DNA of 64,000 nt from Castellaniella hirudinis (lineage in GTDB: Bacteria > Pseudomonadota > Gammaproteobacteria > Burkholderiales > Burkholderiaceae_B). This document shows, in pieces, positions 18,441 to 26,590 of the stretch (position 1 is its first letter; every line of letters begins with the position of its first letter). A program made the position numbers and the translations under genes. The stretch is taken from contig NZ_JBHSDY010000007.1 of NCBI RefSeq assembly GCF_042651965.1, positions 248,001 through 312,000 on the forward strand, given 5' to 3'. The notes under the pieces are model-generated. The model was not told the origin of the DNA and searched no databases. It worked only from the letters and a program-made list of their open reading frames with translations.

Positions 18441-19703
18441 ATGAACCTTTCGCCCCGCGAACTCCTCACCCGCATGTTCCAGGCGGCCGTGCGCGCTGCG
18501 CAGCCCGAGCATTGCATCCCCGCCTTCCTGCCGCAACGCCCCAAGGGCCGCACCATCGTCATCGGCGCCGGCAAGGCCTCGGCCGCCATGGCGCAGGCTT
18601 TCGAACGCCACTGGGCCGGCCCCATCGAAGGGCTGGTGGTCACCCGCTACGGCTATGCCGTGCCGTGCGAGCGCATCGAAATCGTCGAGGCCGCCCACCC
18701 GGTGCCCGACGAGGCCGGTGAAACCGCCGCCCGCCGGCTGTTCGAACAGGTGGCCGGCCTGACGGCCGACGACCTGGTGATCTGCCTGATCTCGGGCGGC
18801 GGCTCGTCGCTGCTGCCGGTGCCCGGCGCCGGAGTGACGCTGGCCGACAAGCAGGCCATCAACCGCGCCCTGCTGAAGTCCGGCGCGACGATTTCCGAAA
18901 TGAACTGCGTGCGCCGCCACCTGTCGGGCATCAAGGGCGGCCGGCTCGCGGCGGCCTGCGCCCCCGCCCGCGTGGTCAATCTGCTGATCTCCGACGTGCC
19001 GGGCGACCAGCCCTGCGACATCGCCTCCGGCCCCACCGTGGCCGACCCCAGCACCTGCGCCGACGCGCTGGACATCGTGCGCCGCTACGGCATCGAGCTG
19101 CCGGCGGGCGCCCGCGCGCTGCTGGAATCCGGCGAGGGCGAAACCCTCAAGCCCGGCGACGAACGCCTGGCCCGCGTCGAAACCCACCTGATCGCCACGC
19201 CGCAGATGGCCCTGGAAGCCGCCGCCACGGTCGCCCGCGAAGCCGGCGTCGCGCCGCTGCTGCTGGGCGACCGCATCGAAGGCGAAGCGCGCGACGTCGG
19301 CAAGGTCCTGGGCGGCATCGCCCTGCAGGTCCGCGCCCACAACCAGCCCGTCCCCGCGCCCTGCGTGCTGCTGTCCGGCGGCGAGACCACCGTCACCGTA
19401 CGCGGCCAGGGCCGCGGCGGTCGCAACGTCGAATGCCTGCTGTCCCTGGCCATCACCCTGGACGGCGCCGAAGGCGTGCACGCCCTGGCCGGCGACACCG
19501 ACGGCGTGGACGGCCAGGAAGAAATCGCCGGCGCCCTGATCGGCCCGGACACCCTGGCGCGCGCCTGGGCCGCCGGCATGCCGCCGCGCGCGCATCTGGA
19601 CGACAACGACGGCCACGGCTTTTTCGAGCGCCTGGGCGATTCCCTGGTCACCGGCCCCACGCTCACCAACGTCAACGATTTTCGCGCCATCCTGGTTCTC
19701 TGA
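18441..19703 (+). CDS. ttuD: Glycerate 2-kinase (MOFRL family)
   Basis: It phosphorylates D-glycerate to 2-phosphoglycerate, feeding enolase and the pyruvate kinase encoded downstream. The 420-residue protein has an N-terminal DUF4147 domain (GAGKASAAMAQAFE near residue 40, LISGGGSSLLPVPG near 120) and a C-terminal MOFRL domain (LSGGETTVTVRGQGRGGRN near 315, AGDTDGVDG near 355). The ATG at 18441 lacks a strong ribosome site; an in-frame TTG at 18381 would add 20 residues but is not conserved-looking. Confidence 0.94.
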   Translation: MNLSPRELLTRMFQAAVRAAQPEHCIPAFLPQRPKGRTIVIGAGKASAAMAQAFERHWAGPIEGLVVTRYGYAVPCERIEIVEAAHPVPDEAGETAARRLFEQVAGLTADDLVICLISGGGSSLLPVPGAGVTLADKQAINRALLKSGATISEMNCVRRHLSGIKGGRLAAACAPARVVNLLISDVPGDQPCDIASGPTVADPSTCADALDIVRRYGIELPAGARALLESGEGETLKPGDERLARVETHLIATPQMALEAAATVAREAGVAPLLLGDRIEGEARDVGKVLGGIALQVRAHNQPVPAPCVLLSGGETTVTVRGQGRGGRNVECLLSLAITLDGAEGVHALAGDTDGVDGQEEIAGALIGPDTLARAWAAGMPPRAHLDDNDGHGFFERLGDSLVTGPTLTNVNDFRAILVL

Positions 19704-19735
19704 ACCCGGCGGCGCACCCCAGGAGACACATCATC

Positions 19736-20167
19736 ATGAAGACCATCCGAGTCCTGACCCAGGAGGACGCGCGCCGCATGGCGTCCGCCGCCGAGGCCGA
19801 AGCCCGCGGCAGCGGCTGGAACGTCAGCATCGCCATCTGCGACGTCGGCGGCCACGCCCTGTGGCTGCAGCGCATGGACGGCGCTCCCCTCATGAGCGCC
19901 CAGGTCGCCCCCGAAAAGGCCCGCGCCTGCGTCCTCAGCGGCAAACCCAGCAAAGTCTACGAAGACATGGTCAACCAGGGCCGCGTCGCCGCCCTGTCCA
20001 TGCCGGTCGTGCCGCTCGAAGGCGGCGAACCCATCTATTTCGACGGCAACGTCATCGGAGCGGTCGGCGTGTCCGGCGTGCAGGCCGGGCAGGACGCCCA
20101 GGTGGCCCGCGCCGGCGTCGCCGCGCTGGACGGCGCCGATCATCTCTACACCGGAGCCCAAGCATGA
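19736..20167 (+). CDS. GlcG/HbpS-like protein (DUF336)
   Basis: A 143-residue protein of the GlcG/HbpS family. Members are found in glycolate and glyoxylate gene clusters; some bind haem or act as sensor partners, but the role in this operon is not established. Visible family features are the VSIAICDVGGHALWLQRMDGA segment split over residues 23-43, the KARACVLSGKPS helix, and the terminal GxVIGAVGVSGVQAGQDAQVA segment. AGGAGACACATC precedes the ATG. Its stop overlaps the pyruvate kinase start by 4 bases (ATGA), so the two are coupled. Confidence 0.85.
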   Translation: MKTIRVLTQEDARRMASAAEAEARGSGWNVSIAICDVGGHALWLQRMDGAPLMSAQVAPEKARACVLSGKPSKVYEDMVNQGRVAALSMPVVPLEGGEPIYFDGNVIGAVGVSGVQAGQDAQVARAGVAALDGADHLYTGAQA

Positions 20168-21582
20168 AAGCCGATCGTCGCGCCCGCATCCTGGCCACGC
20201 TGGGGCCGGCCAGCTCCACCTTTGAGCAGATCCGCGCCCTGGCCCAGGCCGGCGCCAATGTGTTCCGCCTGAACTTCAGCCACGGTTCGCACGAGGACCA
20301 CGCCGAGCGCTACCGCATCATCCGCCAGGTCGAGCAGGAACTGGGCCGCCCCATCGGCATCCTGATGGACCTGCAGGGACCGAAGCTGCGCGTGGGCAAG
20401 ATCGCCGGCGGCAAGACCGTGCTGACGACGGGCCAGGCCTTCCGCCTGGACCTGGACCCCGCCGAAGGCGGCGCCGAGCGCGCCAACCTGCCGCACCCGG
20501 AGATCTTCGCCGCCCTGGAAGACGGCACCGATCTGCTGCTCGATGACGGCAAGCTGCGCCTGCGCGTGGACCGCCACGGCCCGGACTTCGCCGAAACCAC
20601 CGTGATGGTGGGCGGCCCGCTGTCTGACCGCAAGGGCGTGAACGTGCCCGGCGTCATCCTGCCGATCTCGCCCTTGACGACCAAGGACCGCGCCGACCTG
20701 GAATTCGGCCTGTCGCTGGGCGTGGACTGGGTCGCCCTGTCCTTCGTGCAGCGCCCCGAGGACATCGTCGAGGCGCGCGGCCTGATCGGCAGCCGCGCCT
20801 GGATCATGGCCAAACTCGAAAAGCCCGCCGCCATCGAGCACCTGGACGCCATCGTCGCGCAGGCCGACGGCATCATGGTGGCGCGCGGCGACCTGGGCGT
20901 GGAACTGCCCCCGCAGCGCGTGCCGGTGCTGCAACAGCGCATCGTGCGCCGCGCGCGGGCCGCCGGCAAGCCGGTGGTCGTCGCCACGCAGATGCTGGAA
21001 TCCATGATCACCTCGCCCGTGCCCACCCGCGCCGAGGCCTCCGACGTGGCCACCGCCGTCTACAGCGGCGCCGACGCCGTCATGCTGTCGGCCGAATCGG
21101 CGTCCGGCCAGTTCCCGGTCGAAGCGGTCACCATCATGGAGCACATCATCCGCGAGGTCGAGTCCGACCCGTCCTGGCGCGCCAACCTGGAAGCCACCCA
21201 CAGCCCGGCCGAGGCCAACATCCCCGACGCCATCTGCTGCGCCCTGCGCCGCGTCGCCGGCCTGCTGGAACCGGCTGCGACCGTGGCCTACACGGCCTCG
21301 GGCTTCAGCGCCCTGCGCGCCAGCCGCGAACGCCCCTCCACGCCGATCCTGGCCCTGACGTCGCAGCCGGAAACGGCCCGCCGCCTGGCCCTGGCCTGGG
21401 GCGTGCGCCCGGTCCACTTCCCGGAACAATTGCACGAGTCCAGCGAAATGATCGACCGCGCAACGGCCGCCGCCCGCCAGGCCGGCCTGGCCGAACCGGG
21501 CGACATGCTGATCGTGATCGCCGGCTTGCCGTTCGGGCGCAGCGGCAGCACCAACCTGCTGCACATCGCACAAGTCCCCTGA
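20164..21582 (+). CDS. pyk: Pyruvate kinase
   Basis: It transfers phosphate from phosphoenolpyruvate to ADP, completing the route from glyoxylate to pyruvate within the operon. The 472-residue protein shows the substrate loop NFSHGSHEDH (residues about 38-47), DLQGPKLRVG, the catalytic lysine in IMAKLEKPAAI, the metal-binding MVARGDLGVELP, and the TQMLESMI segment. This is a second, pathway-linked isozyme as seen in other Burkholderiales glx operons. A terminator hairpin follows. Confidence 0.96.
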   Translation: MKADRRARILATLGPASSTFEQIRALAQAGANVFRLNFSHGSHEDHAERYRIIRQVEQELGRPIGILMDLQGPKLRVGKIAGGKTVLTTGQAFRLDLDPAEGGAERANLPHPEIFAALEDGTDLLLDDGKLRLRVDRHGPDFAETTVMVGGPLSDRKGVNVPGVILPISPLTTKDRADLEFGLSLGVDWVALSFVQRPEDIVEARGLIGSRAWIMAKLEKPAAIEHLDAIVAQADGIMVARGDLGVELPPQRVPVLQQRIVRRARAAGKPVVVATQMLESMITSPVPTRAEASDVATAVYSGADAVMLSAESASGQFPVEAVTIMEHIIREVESDPSWRANLEATHSPAEANIPDAICCALRRVAGLLEPAATVAYTASGFSALRASRERPSTPILALTSQPETARRLALAWGVRPVHFPEQLHESSEMIDRATAAARQAGLAEPGDMLIVIAGLPFGRSGSTNLLHIAQVP

Positions 21583-21602
21583 CGGATGCAAAGCGCGGAT
21601 AC

Positions 21603-21630
21603 AGAGACGCCCCTCGCAAGGGGCGTCTCT
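21603..21630 (+). terminator. Terminator after the glx operon
   Basis: AGAGACGCCCCT and AGGGGCGTCTCT form a perfect 12-bp stem with loop CGCA, 20 bases past the pyk stop, between convergent genes. The T-rich tail is weak (TCGTAT), so it may work in both directions. Confidence 0.75.
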
Positions 21631-21667
21631 TCGTATGGGCCGATGAAGCGGCCTCGTATCCGTGCGG

Positions 21668-22378
21668 TCACTGCCCGAAGAGCGCCTCGAAATCCGGCTC
21701 CAGCACCTGCCCGCCGCTCAGATTCAGGGAGCCCTCGATATGCAGCAGGTGCTCCCGCATCAGGCGCTGAGCCCCCTCGGCGTCGCGCGCCTCGATGCAA
21801 TCGACCAGATCGGCATGTTCTTTCTGCGGGCAGGCCGACGCGGCCGGGCTGTCGTACAGGGTGATGATCAGACAGGTCAGCGCCGTCAGCTCGCGGATGG
21901 CCCGGGCCAGAAAGCCGCCCGCCACCATATCGACCAAGTGAATGTGGAACACACCGGACAGCCGGATGACCGCACGCATGTCTTCCTGCTCGCGCGCCTT
22001 GCATTCTTCGTCCAGATGAGCGCGCAAGACCGCCAGGTTCTGGGCGGTCACCTGGCGGCATAGCTTGGCCACCAGGGGCGGCTCGAGCAAGCGCCGCGCC
22101 TCGAACATTTCACGCGCCTCTTCGACCGTGGGTTGCGCGACATAGGCGCCCCGGTTCGGAATCAGGGTCACGACCTGCTCATGCGCCAGGCGCGCCAGCA
22201 CCTCGCGGATCTTGGTCCGGCTCACGCCCGTGACTTCGGCCAGCCGTTCCTCGGCCAGCTTGGCCCCGGGCAACAAGCGCCGTTCGAGTATCCCCAGTTG
22301 TATCCGTTGATAGATGCCCTCGGCATCCATGGCGGCCTGCTTGCGGCGGCCCGCATTTTTCTTGATCTGAGTCGGCAT
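21668..22378 (-). CDS. GntR family regulator (FadR/FCD subfamily)
   Basis: This 236-residue regulator has an N-terminal winged helix (GIYQRIQLGILERRLLPGAKLAEERLAEVTGVSRTKIREVLARL at about residues 21-65) and an alpha-helical FCD effector domain with likely metal-ligand histidines (FHIHLVDMVAG, KEHADLVDCIEARD). Such proteins usually repress organic acid or amino acid catabolism and are released by the substrate. It is on the same strand as the racemase-like and TRAP genes and probably controls them. ATG at 22378 gives the usual short lead. Confidence 0.9.
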   Translation of the reverse strand: MPTQIKKNAGRRKQAAMDAEGIYQRIQLGILERRLLPGAKLAEERLAEVTGVSRTKIREVLARLAHEQVVTLIPNRGAYVAQPTVEEAREMFEARRLLEPPLVAKLCRQVTAQNLAVLRAHLDEECKAREQEDMRAVIRLSGVFHIHLVDMVAGGFLARAIRELTALTCLIITLYDSPAASACPQKEHADLVDCIEARDAEGAQRLMREHLLHIEGSLNLSGGQVLEPDFEALFGQ

Positions 22379-22414
22379 GATGTCGGAACTTAGCACATCT
22401 TGAGCAAAATGCGC

Positions 22415-23143
22415 TCAGGCCACCTCGCGAAACAAACGGCCCCAGTCCTGTATGCCTGCAGGATCGACGCCGGCTATTTTCAGCGCCTTCCAGACCACCG
22501 TCGAAACCGAGTCGTACAAAGGAATGCCCAACTCGCTTTCGATGCGCTCGGCCAACTGGGCCGCCTTGACGTTGGTGCACATCACGGTCAAGGCATCCGG
22601 GCCGTATCCGGCGACCTCGCGGGCCATGCGCAGCACCTCGGACTCGGACACCTCGGAAAAGGCGAAATTGACCTGCAGGCCGGCATGCCGCTCTCCAGGC
22701 ACCTGGATGCCGGCCGCCTCGTAATTGGCCATGATCTGCCGCTGCACCGATTCGATGTACGGCGACACCAGACCCAGCTTCCTGACGCCTGTCTTTTCCA
22801 GGATCTCGTTGAGCGCCAGCACAGAGGTCGTGGCCGGAATCCCGGTCGCCGCCGTGATCTCGCGGCACAAGGCTTCGTCGGTCTCGAACCCCAGCCAGCT
22901 CGCCGCCGTCCCGCTCCAGCCGATCACGTCGACACGCGCGTCCGCCAATTGCCGTGCCGCGTCCAGGATCTTGCCGATGTCGAACTGCCCCAGGGACTGC
23001 CGATCCAGCGAAATCTGCGTCACGGTAAAGCGGGCGAAATGCGCAGACACCCCGGGGATTCCGCTGACCATCGCGCTGGTCAGCGGCTCCAGCGCGGTAT
23101 TGGACGACGGTGTCAGCATGCCCAGCAGAACTCGTTTTGTCAT
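22415..23143 (-). CDS. Asp/Glu racemase superfamily enzyme with arylmalonate-decarboxylase-like active site
   Basis: The 242-residue protein begins VLLGMLTPSSNTALEP, like maleate isomerases. Racemases and isomerases of this fold use two catalytic cysteines. Here the first is replaced: the segment reads WSGTAASWLG (glycine at about 78), which lines up with the MGTSLSF segment of arylmalonate decarboxylase. The second cysteine is kept (VMCTNV, C189), and a tyrosine equivalent to the oxyanion-hole tyrosine may be Y129. So a decarboxylase-like reaction, or another one-cysteine reaction, is more likely than racemisation. It is next to a TRAP carrier and near a hydantoinase. An ATG at 23149 is also possible. 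Confidence 0.75.
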   Translation of the reverse strand: MTKRVLLGMLTPSSNTALEPLTSAMVSGIPGVSAHFARFTVTQISLDRQSLGQFDIGKILDAARQLADARVDVIGWSGTAASWLGFETDEALCREITAATGIPATTSVLALNEILEKTGVRKLGLVSPYIESVQRQIMANYEAAGIQVPGERHAGLQVNFAFSEVSESEVLRMAREVAGYGPDALTVMCTNVKAAQLAERIESELGIPLYDSVSTVVWKALKIAGVDPAGIQDWGRLFREVA

Positions 23144-23189
23144 ATCCATGATCTCCACAGCTTGGATGTCGGGGCGTGATCGGCCCGGC

Positions 23190-24488
23190 TCATATTTTCG
23201 ACGGCAGCCACAACGCAATCCCGGGGAAATAGATCACCAGCGTCACCAGCAGCAGCATCGCCAGCACGAAGGGCAGCGCCCCCCGGATGACGTCGATGAT
23301 CGACCCCTTGCCGCGGATCCCCTGAACGACGTAGAGGTTCATACCGACCGGCGGCGTGATGAGGGAAAGTTCCATCATGATCACCAGGAAGATACCGAAC
23401 CAGACGGGGTCATAGCCCAGCGATACGACCAGCGGCACGATCACCGGAACCGTCGCGATCATCATGGACAGCGTTTCCAGAAAGCAGCCCAGCACGAGAT
23501 AGAGCAGCACCAGGATCCAGATCGTCTCCAGCGGCGTGGTGCCCAATTCGGCCACATAGTTGGACACGGCCTGGGGAACCCCCAGCATGCCGACCACGTA
23601 GTTCAGGAAAAAAGCGCCCAGGATGATCAGCAGCACCATGGCCGTCGTGCGGGTCGCGGCCAGGAAGGCATCGTGCAGCATGGCGAAACTGAGCTTGCGG
23701 TACCAGGCGGCCACCAGCAGGGACATCACGACGCCGATCGCCGCCGCCTCGGTGGGCGTCGCCCAGCCCATGTAGATCCCGCCCATGACGACGAAGAAGA
23801 CCAGGGCCGGCGGAATCAGGTCGCCCAGCGCACGCAGGCGCTGGGACAGAGGTTGCGGCTTTTCGGCCTCTCCCGCCAGGGAAGGCTTGATCATGCAGTA
23901 CACGGCGATGAAAAGCATGAACATGCCGGCCAGCAAAATGCCGGGGACAATCCCCGCAATGAAAAGCTTGCCGATCGAGGTATTGGTAATCGCCCCATAG
24001 ACGACCATATTGATGCTGGGCGGAATCAGAATGCCCAGGGTGCCGCCGGCGGCAACGGATCCCAGCACCATTTTTTCTTCGTAACCTCGGGCCTTCATGG
24101 CCGGCATGGCCACGGTCCCGATCGTGGCGGCCGTCGCCACCGAAGACCCCGAGATCGCCGCGAAGATGCCGCACGACACGATGTTGGTGTGCAGCAGGCC
24201 CCCCGGCAGGCGCGAGAACCACCCGGACAGCGAGCGGTACATCCGGTCGGTCACGCCCGCGCGCACCAGGATTTCCCCCAGCAGGATGAACAAGGGAATA
24301 CAAGTCAGGATGAAGTCATTCAAGGCCCCCCACATCGTATTGCCGAAGGACAGGAGGGTGGGCAGGCCCAGGTAGGCCAGCGCCCCGATGGCAGCCGTCA
24401 GGAAAAGCGATGCGGCGATGCTGATGCCCACCAGCATGAACGTCAGCATGAGGAGAAAGCCGATGAACGCGGTGCCGAAATCAATCAT
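23190..24488 (-). CDS. TRAP transporter large permease (DctM family)
   Basis: This is the sodium-coupled transport subunit of a tripartite ATP-independent periplasmic carrier. The 432-residue membrane protein has about twelve helices and the family's GSSVATAATIGTVAMPAM and LIPPSINMVVYG hairpin segments, with LSLITPPVGMNLYVVQG near the end. The ATG at 24488 overlaps the small-subunit gene by 8 bases, showing coupling. The longer frame upstream is a shadow of the small subunit. Confidence 0.95.
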   Translation of the reverse strand: MIDFGTAFIGFLLMLTFMLVGISIAASLFLTAAIGALAYLGLPTLLSFGNTMWGALNDFILTCIPLFILLGEILVRAGVTDRMYRSLSGWFSRLPGGLLHTNIVSCGIFAAISGSSVATAATIGTVAMPAMKARGYEEKMVLGSVAAGGTLGILIPPSINMVVYGAITNTSIGKLFIAGIVPGILLAGMFMLFIAVYCMIKPSLAGEAEKPQPLSQRLRALGDLIPPALVFFVVMGGIYMGWATPTEAAAIGVVMSLLVAAWYRKLSFAMLHDAFLAATRTTAMVLLIILGAFFLNYVVGMLGVPQAVSNYVAELGTTPLETIWILVLLYLVLGCFLETLSMMIATVPVIVPLVVSLGYDPVWFGIFLVIMMELSLITPPVGMNLYVVQGIRGKGSIIDVIRGALPFVLAMLLLVTLVIYFPGIALWLPSKI

Positions 24489-25110
24489 GGCGAGCTCCTG
24501 GGGCCTGCACGGATGAGGGCGGCTGGTCAAAGTCCTCGATGTCGAGACGCTCTTCCTCGATTTCCTCGTCGAGCGTCTTCGGCCCATAAAACTGCAGCGC
24601 CTGCGATGCATTGCCACGCACCATCAGCCAGACTGCATGGATCAGGAGGGCGACCGACACGATCGCGAACAGGAGCAGCCCCAACAGCCAGACGGATTGC
24701 GGAATCCACTGCGGCGTATGCAACGACGTATTCGACGTGCTTTTGTATTCAATACTTTCCGCCAATGTGGCCCAGGCCCGCCAGGCCAGGAAGCAGGCAT
24801 ACGATGCCATGGCCACCATGGCCAGCAGGTTTGCCAGCAGGCGCAAGCGCTTCGGCAGCCACTGGTAGAAGATATCGATCCGCGTATGCGCATGCTGCAA
24901 CAGCGCATACGTGAAGCCGAAGGCCGCCATGATCGCCACGATATAACCGCCTATTTCGTCCGTCCCGATGGACGAGGCATCGAACAGCTTGCGGACGATG
25001 ACGTCATAGGTGATCAATACCGATAAGACGACCAAGGCATATCCGGCGATGCATGCCGCCACGCGCGCCGCCGGCAGGCAGGCATTCACGATCACATTCG
25101 ATCTGGCCAT
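24481..25110 (-). CDS. TRAP transporter small permease (DctQ family)
   Basis: The 209-residue protein has four hydrophobic helices and the DctQ features VLITYDVIVRKLF and GTDEIGGYIVAIMAAFGFTYAL. It scaffolds the large subunit in the membrane. Its C-terminus carries an acidic, proline-rich tail (residues about 180-209) longer than in many relatives. Transcription order is binding protein, small subunit, large subunit. GAGGAG precedes the ATG at 25110. Confidence 0.93.
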   Translation of the reverse strand: MARSNVIVNACLPAARVAACIAGYALVVLSVLITYDVIVRKLFDASSIGTDEIGGYIVAIMAAFGFTYALLQHAHTRIDIFYQWLPKRLRLLANLLAMVAMASYACFLAWRAWATLAESIEYKSTSNTSLHTPQWIPQSVWLLGLLLFAIVSVALLIHAVWLMVRGNASQALQFYGPKTLDEEIEEERLDIEDFDQPPSSVQAPGARHD

Positions 25111-25133
25111 GGGGAGCTCCTCTGGAAGTCAGG

Positions 25134-26204
25134 CTATTTGGCCGCAGCGATACGTCCGTAGCCCATGGCCTTGCCGACAGTCGCAACCCAGCGGTCCGCA
25201 CAATCCGGCACGACCGCATTGCAGCCCTTGGCCCATTCCGGCAGCACCTGGCGGGTCACGATGCCCTTGAGCTGCGCCAGTTCCTCCGGGGTGACCGGAT
25301 TGAGCGTCATGTCGTACTTTGTGTGTTCCTTGCAGTCCGCCTGGCCGGTGTTGCAACGGACGGCATCCTGATCGACTCCAGTGGCCAGATTCCACATGTC
25401 GTCTTCCATTTTCTTGAAGGCCTGGGTCAAGGCCTGCTGCTTCTCCGGAGAGAACTGATTCCAGACATCCAGATTGACGAAGTGCCCCTGCATGGAGCTG
25501 GAGACGGCCAGGGGAACCTGATATTTAGTGACTTCAGGCCATTTGCCGCTATTGCCCGCGGACGCGGCCGTCACGCCGCAATCCGCCACACCGCGCTGCA
25601 GGGCCAGGTAGGCCTCGGAAAACTGCAATGTCACAGGCGATCCGCCCAGGCCCTGAATCAGGGTGGCCATGGACGCGGTGAAGGTACGGATCTTCTTGCC
25701 TTTGAAGTCAGCCGCCTTTTCGATCGGGTCCTTGCAGAACAGGACCTGGGGGCCAAAGGGCCACAGCGCCAGGGTCTTTACGTTGAAACGGCTCTGCACC
25801 TCTTTGTCGAACTCATCGCGAATGGCATCAGTCACCTTGCGTTGATCCACGACATTGGTCGCCACGCCCGCCAGATCGATGCCTTCGAGGAACGGATCGT
25901 CGCGCGCGGCCATGCCGATCTGCACCGATGCGATATCGAACGCGCCGGCCTTCAGGAGACGCATGGCATCGGCTGCCTTGACGTTCACCAGATCCATGGG
26001 ACTGTAGGCGACCTGGGATGAAATCCCGGTCTCCTTGGCAAGCTGCGTGAAGAACGGCCGCTCGACCAGATCGACCTGCTTTTTGTTCCCCGTGAAGTTG
26101 CCCAACACTTTGAGCGTTTCCGGATCAGCCCAGGCGGCAGTCGACGCGACGCAGGTGAACGCCATCGCCGTCGCCATCAAAAGGCGTTTTGCTTGAAATC
26201 CCAT
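25134..26204 (-). CDS. TRAP transporter substrate-binding protein (DctP family)
   Basis: This periplasmic receptor of 356 residues delivers a carboxylate-containing substrate to the TRAP permease. A signal peptide ends near STAAWA. The conserved arginine that pairs with the substrate carboxylate is likely in GKKIRTFTASM at about residue 180. The C-terminal third carries four extra cysteines (RCNTGQADCKEH and GCNAVVPDC), suggesting disulfides. AGGAGACAATC precedes the ATG. The substrate is unknown; the neighbours point to an amide, ureide or malonate-type acid. Confidence 0.92.
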   Translation of the reverse strand: MGFQAKRLLMATAMAFTCVASTAAWADPETLKVLGNFTGNKKQVDLVERPFFTQLAKETGISSQVAYSPMDLVNVKAADAMRLLKAGAFDIASVQIGMAARDDPFLEGIDLAGVATNVVDQRKVTDAIRDEFDKEVQSRFNVKTLALWPFGPQVLFCKDPIEKAADFKGKKIRTFTASMATLIQGLGGSPVTLQFSEAYLALQRGVADCGVTAASAGNSGKWPEVTKYQVPLAVSSSMQGHFVNLDVWNQFSPEKQQALTQAFKKMEDDMWNLATGVDQDAVRCNTGQADCKEHTKYDMTLNPVTPEELAQLKGIVTRQVLPEWAKGCNAVVPDCADRWVATVGKAMGYGRIAAAK

Positions 26205-26590
26205 GATTGTCTCCTCGCCGGATGTAGGTATAAGCCGTGGCGCCCCATGCCGGGGCGCTGCGTTTCAGGCCGTGGACAGCCTGGTGACCAGAGCATAAAC
26301 AGCGTGTGTACAATCTGTCAAAACAATCCTGTCAACACGTGCTTTGAAACGGATTACTCCGGCAATCCAAAGCATGGGGAAGCAATTTTATTTCAGCGAA
26401 ATAAATTTCATATCATATTGATTTAAATGAATAAATAAAAAATATGCCCTCTTTTGAAAGAGTACATATTTTGTCTGATAGGTGTAAACACTAATGTCGA
26501 CAATACGTTCGCCACATTAGCCTTTCACACCACATGTTTTGGCAATGAAACGCCGGACAAGACCGGCGGAACAGCACCCCAAGGGCAACG
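26205..26590. other. AT-rich divergent control region between the TRAP genes and hydantoinase
   Basis: No gene was found in these 386 bases. The middle (about 26380-26480) is clearly richer in A and T than its surroundings. GTGTGTACAATCTGTC and GGTGTAAACACT-like fragments could be regulator sites, but no single motif stands out. It should hold promoters in both directions and the GntR operator. Confidence 0.5.

Noticed and set aside
22415..23143. Hydantoin racemase or maleate isomerase as the function
   Set aside because: Both use two catalytic cysteines; the first is glycine here (SGTAASW).
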